Shown here: positions 52,786 to 62,700 of the stretch, in pieces
Numbering within the stretch: the stretch's first letter is position 1
Layout: every line of letters begins with the position of its first letter
Source: an uncultured Eubacteriales bacterium
Lineage (GTDB): Bacteria > Bacillota > Clostridia > UBA1381
Length of the DNA stretch: 64,000 nt
Direction: 5' to 3'
NCBI GenBank assembly: GCA_905199755.1
Contig: CAJKHT010000004.1
Span: 1 to 64,000 of the forward strand
Made by a program: the position numbers and the translations under genes
Notes under the pieces: model-generated
Seen by the model: only the letters and a program-made list of their open reading frames with translations
Databases searched by the model: none
Told to the model about the DNA's origin: nothing

Positions 52786-55764
52786 ATGGATATATTAAAG
52801 AAGCTTGCGGCGGTAATTATTGCATTGTCGCTTACTGCCGCACCGTTATCGGCATATGCGGCGGCAAATTTTGATGATGACGGAAACAGAACGGAGGAGG
52901 AATTGCCGGACGGAGCCGCAGAGGACAACCGCCCCAAGCATGAGCTTGACAATCCCGACGATGCCTATACGGAGGATTTGGAATATAAGGAATACATACG
53001 TCTTAAAACCGAGTACAACGAAACGGTAAACAAGCTTTCCTCACTCGGAATATGGCACGGTGCGGCAGGCGGCGAGCATACCGATACAATCAGTGCGGAG
53101 GATTTTTGTAAAACAGTATGCAGCTTTGCGGATATGAACGGACTTGGCTATGAGGAAATACATTCCATGGGCTATGACGGAGGCATGCTTGATACTCCCG
53201 AAAGCCGCGTAACCTTTGCAGCCGCGGTGCGTATATTCGTAAACGTGCTGGGCTACGGTACATTTGCGGAAAATGTCGGCGGCGGTGACGATGCATATTT
53301 ATCGGTATGGAACAGATACAAAATATCATCGCGGATTTTTGAGCAGTCAAAGGAGCTTACGCTGTTGGATGCGGCTCATTTAACCGATGATGCCCTTGAA
53401 GCCGAGGTTTATAAAAAAAGCTATTCCGGCGGAAGAGCGGTATGGGAAAGCTCCGGCAAGGAAGCGATAGAGTACTTTAAGGATATAAGATATGTAAAGG
53501 GTATTGTGCGCTCGGCGGGCGAATACAGTATTGACAATACGGAAACGCCTAATCGGGTAAGCATAGACGGCAGACTGTTCGGCATGGGAAATGCCGATTA
53601 TATGCCGAAGCTCGGCTGCCGTGTGTGCGCATATTACAGAGCCGATGATGACGAGCTTTTGTATATGAGTATTCTTCCGAACAACAGCAGTATTACAATT
53701 GACGGCGAGGATATCTTCGACACAACGGATTTGCGCATACGCTACAATGACGGCAAAAGCGACAGAAGCATATCCGTTGCCGGCGGTGCGGCAGAGGTAT
53801 TGAATTATATGTCCGCAAAGAAATTTGCCGGAAACGATCTGGAAAAGTGCGATTACATAACTGCCGTAGACAATAACGGTGACGGAAAATATGAGGTTAT
53901 ATTCGTGTTCCGCTATGATGTAATGGTTGCGGACAGGGTATCGGTGAATGAAAACAAAATTTACGGCTTGTATAACGATACGGAAAACTATACGCTCGAT
54001 ATAGATTTTGAAAGCCCGGATACAAAGCTGTTTGACAGGAACATGAACCCGGTAGACAGCAGTTATATCATTTCAAATTCGGTTTTGTCGATAGCGAAAA
54101 ACAACGAAAAAACACGTGTAATCGTGAGCAATCTTACCTACAGCGCAAAGGTCACAACTGCCGAGCCGGGCGGATACGGCGAGGGACGCGTGTATTGCGG
54201 AGAACGTGAATACGGCTACAGCACAAACGGCGATTATTGCAGCACAAAGGTAAAATCGGGCAGAAAATATACATTTTATCTGGACTACAGGCGCCGCATA
54301 GCAGGCGTGAAAGAGGAAACGGCGGACGAAATCAAGTACGGGTATCTGATATATGCATATGATTCAACCCCGGAGGGCGGCGAGTGCGTAAAGCTGCGCA
54401 TGCTGCCGTATACCGGCGAGCTGGACGATTTTGAAACGGCAAAAAAGGTTGTTATTGACGGTGCAAGCCGTAAGGGGACACTGAATATAATCAATACTCT
54501 TGCGGAGTCGGTACAGAAATGCCGTGAGGAAAAACAGAATACGGATGCCGATTATCAGCCGCAGACGGTAATGTCGGGAACGGTTGTATATGTGCGTGAG
54601 CCTGTGCTTTACAAAACCGATGATGACGGACGGGTAAAGTATATCGATACGCCGTATACCTCACAGGCAGAGTACGGTGACGGAGAAACCAATATTTTCA
54701 AAAGAAAAACGCTGACCTATTATCCCGATTTTTCAAAAAAAGCCGCAGGGCAGAAAGCCGGCGGAACATTTTTAAGAAATCTTATGGCATTCTCGAACAA
54801 CAACGGCTCGGCAACAGCGGTGGATAACGGCACAAAGGTGTTTGTCGTGCCGGTAACAAACGACCTCGGAAGAATAAGAAATGCCGATAATTACATAAAG
54901 AGCAATCTTGCGTATTTTAAGGACTGGCGCAGTTATCCCGAAACGGGTGACCAATATACGGAGCTTAACAGAATAGATGCGTATAATCTTAACGAGGAGC
55001 GCGTTGCCGGAATTATTGTATACAGTAAATCCGTGGATGCTGCCGAAAATATTGATAAAACCGTACCGCTGACGGTTGTTTCGGGCATAGGCAAGGCTCT
55101 TAACGATGACGGCATGGAGGTCACAAGGCTGTGGGGCTATCAGGGCAATTCCGAGGTGTATGCAGACCTTGCGGAGGACGTATATCTCACAAAAGCATAT
55201 AACGGACCGGACGGGACAAAAATCACGTCAACGGTTAAAAAAGGCGACATCATAAGATATACGGTCAATTCGCGCGGTGAGCTGGCGGATTATGTGAAAG
55301 TGTTTTCATTAAGAGATGAAGATGATCCCGATTATGTAAAGCAGGGGAACGAATACGGCAGCGGTGCCGATCCCGCAACGCTCAACAAGACGCTTATAGC
55401 GGTTTCCGACGGAAAATATGCCGCTAACGGCTATAATACCGCACATATATACGATTCTGCCGGAAATTACAATTTCGGAGCAAGCTACCGTGTTGTATAC
55501 GGAAGTCTGGCATATAAAAACGGAACAAATCTTGTTTTAAGAACACTTACGGACACCGCCTACGGAAAAACGCAGAGTACGGAAATTGCCGATTTCACGG
55601 GCTTTAATGTGCTTTGCATTGACGAAGCCGCCGATAAGGTGTATGTTCCGTCAGCCGATGAGCTTTTGAGCGAACGTGGTGCCGGAAACGATGCATCAAA
55701 AATAATAATGCACACGGAGGGCGGAAAACAGCGCCAGCTGATTATTGTTAAGAGATCGAAATAA
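52786..55764 (+). CDS. Secreted paralogue of the SLH protein's C-terminal module
   Basis: A 992-residue exported protein (signal peptide about 1-25) that matches the C-terminal ~850 residues of the preceding protein. Shared landmarks include VKGIVRSAG, VDNNGDGKYEVI, DYVKVFSLRDEDDP and the C-terminal IIVKR. The N-terminal part resembles a degenerate SLH region. It has no clear wall anchor, so it may bind the SLH protein or the glycan. It begins 4 bases after that gene's stop, with the ribosome-binding site inside the stop-proximal codons, so the two are made together. I do not recognise the module. Confidence 0.8.
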   Translation: MDILKKLAAVIIALSLTAAPLSAYAAANFDDDGNRTEEELPDGAAEDNRPKHELDNPDDAYTEDLEYKEYIRLKTEYNETVNKLSSLGIWHGAAGGEHTDTISAEDFCKTVCSFADMNGLGYEEIHSMGYDGGMLDTPESRVTFAAAVRIFVNVLGYGTFAENVGGGDDAYLSVWNRYKISSRIFEQSKELTLLDAAHLTDDALEAEVYKKSYSGGRAVWESSGKEAIEYFKDIRYVKGIVRSAGEYSIDNTETPNRVSIDGRLFGMGNADYMPKLGCRVCAYYRADDDELLYMSILPNNSSITIDGEDIFDTTDLRIRYNDGKSDRSISVAGGAAEVLNYMSAKKFAGNDLEKCDYITAVDNNGDGKYEVIFVFRYDVMVADRVSVNENKIYGLYNDTENYTLDIDFESPDTKLFDRNMNPVDSSYIISNSVLSIAKNNEKTRVIVSNLTYSAKVTTAEPGGYGEGRVYCGEREYGYSTNGDYCSTKVKSGRKYTFYLDYRRRIAGVKEETADEIKYGYLIYAYDSTPEGGECVKLRMLPYTGELDDFETAKKVVIDGASRKGTLNIINTLAESVQKCREEKQNTDADYQPQTVMSGTVVYVREPVLYKTDDDGRVKYIDTPYTSQAEYGDGETNIFKRKTLTYYPDFSKKAAGQKAGGTFLRNLMAFSNNNGSATAVDNGTKVFVVPVTNDLGRIRNADNYIKSNLAYFKDWRSYPETGDQYTELNRIDAYNLNEERVAGIIVYSKSVDAAENIDKTVPLTVVSGIGKALNDDGMEVTRLWGYQGNSEVYADLAEDVYLTKAYNGPDGTKITSTVKKGDIIRYTVNSRGELADYVKVFSLRDEDDPDYVKQGNEYGSGADPATLNKTLIAVSDGKYAANGYNTAHIYDSAGNYNFGASYRVVYGSLAYKNGTNLVLRTLTDTAYGKTQSTEIADFTGFNVLCIDEAADKVYVPSADELLSERGAGNDASKIIMHTEGGKQRQLIIVKRSK

Positions 55765-55801
55765 AAGGTTTACCGCTTTATGCGGAGAAATGGAGCGTAA
55801 G

Positions 55802-58800
55802 ATGAAAAAAATATCCGGAGTTATTCTGATTTTGTGTATGCTTGCTTTTGCATCGGCAGGCTGTCTTGCACAAAGCGAGGAAATAAGAGTGGACGGAAAT
55901 CGGCTTGTGACGGATAACGGAGATATTACACTCAGGGGTGTTAATATCCCCAGCCTCGGCTGGGGCATGGCGGAGCATCTTTATGAGTCCGCCATAGAAA
56001 TGTTTGATTCATGGAATGCGAACATTATACGTGTGGCGGTTCAGCCGAAGTACTGGAATAACGGCTCAACCGAAGAAAAAGGTGAAAGCGCGGGCTTGAG
56101 TGCGGAAAAATACAGAGAATATGTCGATAATCTGATTTCGCTTGCGGCGTCAAGGGGCAAGTATGTTCTTCTGGATTGCCATACATATGTCATGCCGGTG
56201 CAGGAGACCTATGACTTCTGGCTTGAAATGTCACAGCGCTACGGCAATAATCCGACCGTAATCTTCGGACTTCTGAACGAACCGCATGATATAAAACCGC
56301 AGAAATATAATGAGAAGACCTCATCATGGGAGGCGGATTCGGAAACAAACACCTGGGAGGTATGGAGAAACGGCGGATACATTTCCATGAACGGTGAAGT
56401 TGTAAAAGCATACGGACACCAGGAGCTTGTCGAAGCAATCCGCGACAAGGGAGCGAAAAACATTCTTGCCGCAGGCGGACAAAACTGGGCATATGATATT
56501 TCGGGAATTGCAAACGGCTATGCACTCACCGACTGCGGCAGCGGAAATGATATGTCAAAGTCGGGAAACGGAATAATATACGATACGCATATATATCCGT
56601 CAAAGGGCAACCGCGACAGCTGGGACTATTATATCGGACAGGTGCGTAAAATTGCTCCGGTCATTGCCGGAGAATGGGGCTGGGACGGCTCCGACAGTAC
56701 CGTTACGGGCAACAGCACATCAATAAGCTCTGTCTGGATGCGCCAGCTTATAAGATGGATGGACGATGGTTACGGCGGCTATGGCGGCGTTCCGCTGAAC
56801 TATACGGCATGGAATTTGCACATGAAATCCAGTCCGCGAATGATAACCGACTGGGACTTCAAACCCACCGCATTTAACGGAGCATATATAAAAGAACATC
56901 TTTTAAGCACAGAACCGACCGCAAATATGAGCGGCGGCGAATACATAAATGATTTTACCGATGATGTGTTCAGAGGTTATTCAAATAACCGCACATCAAC
57001 AATGGTATCGGACGGCAGACTCAGCATGACATATAAGGCTGACTATTCGGCGCTTATGTATCTGCCGCTCGAATGGGATTTAAACGGTGTGCAGCGGCTT
57101 TCAATGGATATATCGGGACGTGCCGGGGATAAAATCAACATAGGCTTTTACTGTACCGATACGGAATACTGGACAAAAGAGATTGAGCTGACGGGCGCGG
57201 GACAGCATGTGTCAATCGGTGTGGATGAGCTTACGATAGAGGGAAATCCCAATACCGACGGACTTTTAAAGGGAATATATGCAATAGCCGTAAAGGGTTC
57301 AACATCGCAGGACGGCACACTCACGATAGATAATGTGAAGATAGAAAAATCTTCAAATCCGTCAATATCCGCTCCGAAGCATGAATATGCCGATAACGGC
57401 AGAGACACGGTATTTGACATTGACAATACAAACTTTGCATCGATGAAAAACTACAAAGGCCCGGCATCAAGCTCGTATTTTAATTCCGAGATTGTCGATA
57501 CGGAGGGCGCGGACGGCAATACAACAAAGGCAATAAAAATCTCGTATAACCGTAAGGACGGACTTTACGGAGGAAATACAACGCTTAACTTCGGTGATAT
57601 AAGAGTACCGAGGGACACAAAATATTTTTCGATATGCGTAAAAAGCTCCGGAACATCACAGCGTCTCGATATAAGCGTCGGAGGTACGGGAGTACAGGTT
57701 GTAACGGCTGCCGGTGACAGTGAATGGCGGCAGTATGTGTTCGACCTTTCGGACGAGCTGCTTAATCCCGATGAAATGACATCGGTTGTTGTAAATACAG
57801 GATATAAGCTTGAGGATTACTTCTTTATTGATAATATCTCGCTTACGAGGGATTATCCCGAAAAAACGGCGGCATATCAGTACCGCGAGGCAAAATACGG
57901 CTTTGAGCGCGAATGGTCATGGAAACGCTATCCCGTTATGAGTACTCAGAACGGCACCGACGGCGACAGTATAAGCGCAAATATAATAAACGACGGTTAT
58001 CTGTCCCCGAAAGGCTATGCGGTTACGTATAACCGTACCGGCGGTGAAATGTCAAGAGCGGTGGTTGACTATAAATCTTCATCGGACTTCTTCAAATCGC
58101 GTCCGACGATAAAGGACGATATGTCATACGGAACCGATCTGGTGTTTTATGCAAAAACTCTGACGGGAGAGCAGAATATAAGCGTCTCGCTTATAGATCC
58201 CGTTTATGAAACATACACAAATGAAGTAACCGTTCATCTGTCGGGCGAGGGCTTTAATGAATACCGCATACCTCTTGATGAGTTTTTAATATGCGACTGC
58301 AATATCCCGATAAAGCCGGGACGGATGAGAGGAATACGAATCGGCGGTGCGGATAAAAATACCTCCGGCAGCTTTGTGATTGACGATATTAACATAACAA
58401 ATAAAGCCGAGGTTTCAAAAAACGCGTACTATGATACCGTTTACTTCAATGATTTTGACAATGACGTGTTTGCGGAAGGAGAATGGTCGGCAACGGGAAC
58501 GCAGACCGATACGAAGTATTTTAAAGCCGAAAAAATAAGCAGCGGCGGATACAAAAACAGCGCTGCATTAAAGCTTGATAATTTATGGGGAACATCGGCG
58601 CAGACCGTAACGCTTACCAACGGAATACCGGATAACTGGGATATGAGCAGGGTTCTTTGCGTCGGAGCAATGACAAAAGCGGAAAATATCGCATACGGTG
58701 CAAAAAGATTTCCTCAGACGGGCAAAATCAGACTTGACCTTTATAACGGCGATATGCTCACGGGAACAGCGTATCTCGATGCATCGCTCGGCAGCTGGGG

Positions 58801-59755
58801 CTGGAGTATGGGAGAATTTACGCTGAATACAAAAACCGATAACAGCGAAGCCGTAATTGCAGGCTCGGATAAGCTTGTAATGTCCATGGCGGATTCGCAG
58901 ACTTCAACAATTATCATAGACGAGCTGACATTCTCGTATATGCCTGTTGACAGAAGCGGCGAAATCAGTGACAATGTGAATTACTTTGAAACCTTTGAGG
59001 GAACATCAATGAATTTCGCAAACGGCGGACTGACAAATGCAAATGATGATTATTTCAAGGTTGTTGATACAAAGGGAAGTATAAATGACAAGGGACAGAA
59101 TATTCAGTATATATTCAAACAGAAATATACTTCGGAAACAGCGCCGTACCTGTATTCGCAGCTGCCGTCCTCGTGGGGGCTTCAAAGAGCGGACAGCATG
59201 AATTTCATTGCGGGACTTATGACGGATTCATCGGTAAAGTGGTACTGGCGCACAAAAAACAGCGCTGCATATTCCGATGAATACTGCAACGAAACGCTTA
59301 CACCGATATTTGCGCTGGCTGACAAATACGGCAGAGAATACAGAGCCGAGGTTACTTTAAATTCAAATGTGAATACCACGGAATACTCGATTCCGCTTTC
59401 AAGCTTCAAAGACAAAAACGGAAACAGTCCCGACCTGACGCTGATAAGCGAGGTCAGAATTTATCCCGACTGCTCAACGGACGCGGCGGCATTCTGGCTG
59501 GATAATTTCGGATTTAAGTCGGACGATACAAAGGTAAGCGTGGAAAACCTTGAAATAGGCGATAAGGTGACGTTTGAAATAACGGGAACTCCCGATGAGG
59601 ACGATATGCTTTATGTCTGCGCATACAATGCGGACAAAACGCTTGCCTCCGTAAAGCTTGAAAAAGCATCGGCAGGCAAAAAAGAATTCAATAAAACCGA
59701 CGGGGCGTCGGAATACAAAGTATTTATATGGAACAATATGAGACCGGTCATTTAA
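55802..59755 (+). CDS. Secreted GH5 glycoside hydrolase with five carbohydrate-binding-like domains
   Basis: A 1,317-residue exported enzyme. The signal ends in ASAGC, possibly a lipobox. GH5 domain at about 25-370 with acid/base Glu160 in FGLLNEPHD and nucleophile Glu291 in AGEWGWDG. Five tandem jelly-roll domains follow (about 377-515, 535-680, 695-865, 878-1040, 1058-1240), each ending in an IDN/IDD/LDN strand. A C-terminal module (about 1245-1317) ends in YKVFIWNNMRPV. The ATG at 55802 has GGAG six bases upstream; the frame is open to 55745. The number of accessory domains suggests an insoluble target. Confidence 0.9.
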   Translation: MKKISGVILILCMLAFASAGCLAQSEEIRVDGNRLVTDNGDITLRGVNIPSLGWGMAEHLYESAIEMFDSWNANIIRVAVQPKYWNNGSTEEKGESAGLSAEKYREYVDNLISLAASRGKYVLLDCHTYVMPVQETYDFWLEMSQRYGNNPTVIFGLLNEPHDIKPQKYNEKTSSWEADSETNTWEVWRNGGYISMNGEVVKAYGHQELVEAIRDKGAKNILAAGGQNWAYDISGIANGYALTDCGSGNDMSKSGNGIIYDTHIYPSKGNRDSWDYYIGQVRKIAPVIAGEWGWDGSDSTVTGNSTSISSVWMRQLIRWMDDGYGGYGGVPLNYTAWNLHMKSSPRMITDWDFKPTAFNGAYIKEHLLSTEPTANMSGGEYINDFTDDVFRGYSNNRTSTMVSDGRLSMTYKADYSALMYLPLEWDLNGVQRLSMDISGRAGDKINIGFYCTDTEYWTKEIELTGAGQHVSIGVDELTIEGNPNTDGLLKGIYAIAVKGSTSQDGTLTIDNVKIEKSSNPSISAPKHEYADNGRDTVFDIDNTNFASMKNYKGPASSSYFNSEIVDTEGADGNTTKAIKISYNRKDGLYGGNTTLNFGDIRVPRDTKYFSICVKSSGTSQRLDISVGGTGVQVVTAAGDSEWRQYVFDLSDELLNPDEMTSVVVNTGYKLEDYFFIDNISLTRDYPEKTAAYQYREAKYGFEREWSWKRYPVMSTQNGTDGDSISANIINDGYLSPKGYAVTYNRTGGEMSRAVVDYKSSSDFFKSRPTIKDDMSYGTDLVFYAKTLTGEQNISVSLIDPVYETYTNEVTVHLSGEGFNEYRIPLDEFLICDCNIPIKPGRMRGIRIGGADKNTSGSFVIDDINITNKAEVSKNAYYDTVYFNDFDNDVFAEGEWSATGTQTDTKYFKAEKISSGGYKNSAALKLDNLWGTSAQTVTLTNGIPDNWDMSRVLCVGAMTKAENIAYGAKRFPQTGKIRLDLYNGDMLTGTAYLDASLGSWGWSMGEFTLNTKTDNSEAVIAGSDKLVMSMADSQTSTIIIDELTFSYMPVDRSGEISDNVNYFETFEGTSMNFANGGLTNANDDYFKVVDTKGSINDKGQNIQYIFKQKYTSETAPYLYSQLPSSWGLQRADSMNFIAGLMTDSSVKWYWRTKNSAAYSDEYCNETLTPIFALADKYGREYRAEVTLNSNVNTTEYSIPLSSFKDKNGNSPDLTLISEVRIYPDCSTDAAAFWLDNFGFKSDDTKVSVENLEIGDKVTFEITGTPDEDDMLYVCAYNADKTLASVKLEKASAGKKEFNKTDGASEYKVFIWNNMRPVI

Positions 59756-59786
59756 TTATAAGCTATAAAAGGAAAGGAGTATTGTT

Positions 59787-62700
59787 ATGAAAAAAACAAT
59801 AGCCGCACTTATTGCGGCAGCAATGACTGTATCGGCAATTCCGCAGGCGGTAACGGCAGAGGAGGAATGGACACAGCTCCATTCGTTCACATTCGACTCG
59901 TCCGAATGGGCGCTTACCGGCAATAACAGCGTTCTCGGCACGGCAGACGTGCTCTACCCGAACAGTGAAACGGGCGGGGACAGCCTGAGGTTTCTTTATA
60001 CCGAAAGCGACCAATCCCCCCTGTCGAATATTGAGGTGAGTGACGAAAGAGTTTCGGCAATCGTGAACACAAACGGTATTTCAAAGCCGTCGGGCAAGGT
60101 GCTTGCGTCCGGGGAATCAACGAATAAAGGTGAGGCAAGAGCGATTGAGGTATATAAAGTACCCGAAACAGAGGCAGCGTCCGACACGACAAAGCTGAAA
60201 TTATCGTATGATTTCGCATTGCATGATGTGAACCCATCATATAGAAAATTTCTGCCGTTCTACGGATTAAAGCTTTCAGCCTCGGACGGCACGGAGTATT
60301 ATCCCATAGCAATAAATCAAGGAACGGAGCTTACCGGAAAAAAAGTGTATTCATCGAACGGAACTGCACAGACCATATACAGCGGTGTCACCATAGACTG
60401 CGAAAAGTGGTATAATGCGGAGGTTGTTATCGACTTCTATAACGGTATTGTGGAAACATATCTGGACGGAGTACAGATTTCAAATGCACAGACTCCGGCG
60501 ACAAAGTTTACACTTGATAACCTGTCGGGTATTTCGCTTGTGCAGAATCAGAGAGAAAAGAATGACGATTATATCTTCTATGACAACATAACGCTATCGT
60601 CATCAACGGTTGCTAAGGAGCCGGATTCTCTTGTAAACGTAGAGCTTTCGAGAACTCCCTCGGATGCGGCGGTTACGGTCGGTTCGGAAATCAAGTATAC
60701 GGCAAATGTGACGGATTCGCTTGACCGCGATATGACAAAGGTGGATTTTTACCTTAACGGAACTCTCGTTTCAACCGATACGGAGGCACCCTACGAATAT
60801 ACGGTATCGGATTTGGCATTGGGAAGCAATACCGTTAAAGCCGTTGCGGAAAATACAAACGGCAATACGGGCGAGGCGGAAAACACAGTTTCGGTAAGTA
60901 CTTTTCTGACCGATTCCGTATATTCAAGCGACATGATATTCCAGCGCGGCAAGCCGATTGTAATAAAGGGAAGCGGTAAAAGCGGCGAGGTTATAACCGC
61001 AGCGTTCAACGGACAGACCGCATCATGCACGGCGGAACACGGAAAATGGGAAATACAGCTTCCTGCCATGGAGGCTCTGAAGTCGGCGGATTTGGTGCTG
61101 ACAGGCTCAAGCGGTGCTGCAATAACTCTTTCAAATGTTGCCGTAGGTGATGTGATTTTGTGCTCGGGACAGTCGAACATGAACCGTACATTTTCGGCAT
61201 TCGGTCAGCTGCGCGGCGAAACCGATAAAGATTATGAGGACATGAGACTGCTCATTGCTGAGGACGCGTCCGGCTGGAAAACGGCTACAAAGGATAATTC
61301 ATACAACTTCTCGGCTTTGGGATATATGATAGGAAAGCGCGTTTTAAGCGAAAATCCCGATGTTCCCGTCGGAGTTGTCCGCGCAAGCTATGACGGCTCC
61401 GCAATAACCGCATGGACGGGAAATTATGCATTCAACTGGGACGCAGATGCGCGCAGCATGTTTGCAGGGGCAAAAAGCTCGCAGTCAACATGGTTCTATT
61501 CACGCATTTCGCCGCTCCGTGATATGTCATTCAGCGCGGCGGTATGGTATCAGGGCGAAGGCAATACATGGTATGCAAACAACAACTATGAAAAAGCAAT
61601 GGTTTCTCTTATAAATAACTGGAGAACAGTTTTTGAAGATGATGACCTGCCGTTTGTCGTAATTCAGCTCCCGACGGCGAATTTCGCAAAAATCTATAAT
61701 TCGGGCAGAAACGGCGTGGGTGTAAGAGCAGGTCAGTGGAATGTGTCCGAAAGACTTGACAACGTAAAAACGGTTGTAAGTATCGATACGGGAAATACAA
61801 ATGATGTTCATCCGCAGGATAAACAGCCTATAGCCGACAGAGCGGCAGCATTTGTTAAAGACTTCATAAACGGAACACACGGCGAAAACGAAAGTCCGTC
61901 CTTTGAAAGCATGACAAGAGACGGGGATACGCTTATTCTTCATTTCAGGAATACATACGGCGCATTGCAGACGGACGACGAACAGGCTCCGCTCGGCTTT
62001 GAAATCAGAAATGACGAGGGTGTTTATTCCGATGTCGCTGCGGTTATAAACGGCGATACAATAGAAATCAACGCGGCAGGAATTGAAAATCCGCAGATAA
62101 GATATGCTTGGTCGGATACTCCGGGTGTTGATAAGGAGCTTGTGGCAGCTCAGACGGCTGCACCTGCGGCGGCAAATCTTTTCAATGCAAACGGACTGCC
62201 GATGGCTCCGTTTAAGACAGACGACAACGAAAAATATTTCTATAAAGACCTTGCGGCAAAAACAGACTGCTATAAATATGCGCCGTACATAAGCGATATA
62301 GCACAGGACAATGACGGTAATATTTTAATCCGTGCATATGATACGGACGGAACGGTCGAAAAGGTGAGTGTGTACATTGACAATGTTCTTGCAGGAGACG
62401 CGCAGAAGAACGGAGATGTCTGGACATTTACACCCAATACGGAGCAGGGAGTGCATAATGTGTATGCCGTTGCGGCGGATAACGACGGACTGACCACTCT
62501 CGCAAACGAGGAATCAACCTATACGATTACAAGACCTGCACACAGCGATTATGTTACACCGGGTTATACAAAAACAACAAGAAGCGCTGCATACGGCAAC
62601 GGTACGGAGCTCTTTAACAATTCGGAAAACAATGCGGACGGTGAAAATACAAATGTCTCCGCAGCGGTTCCGAACGGCGAGACGGACTCATCTCTCAGAC

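Noticed and set aside
52786..55764. The 992-residue protein as a frameshifted continuation of the SLH protein
   Set aside because: It has its own signal peptide, ribosome-binding site and ATG, and it repeats rather than continues the module that the SLH protein already completes.
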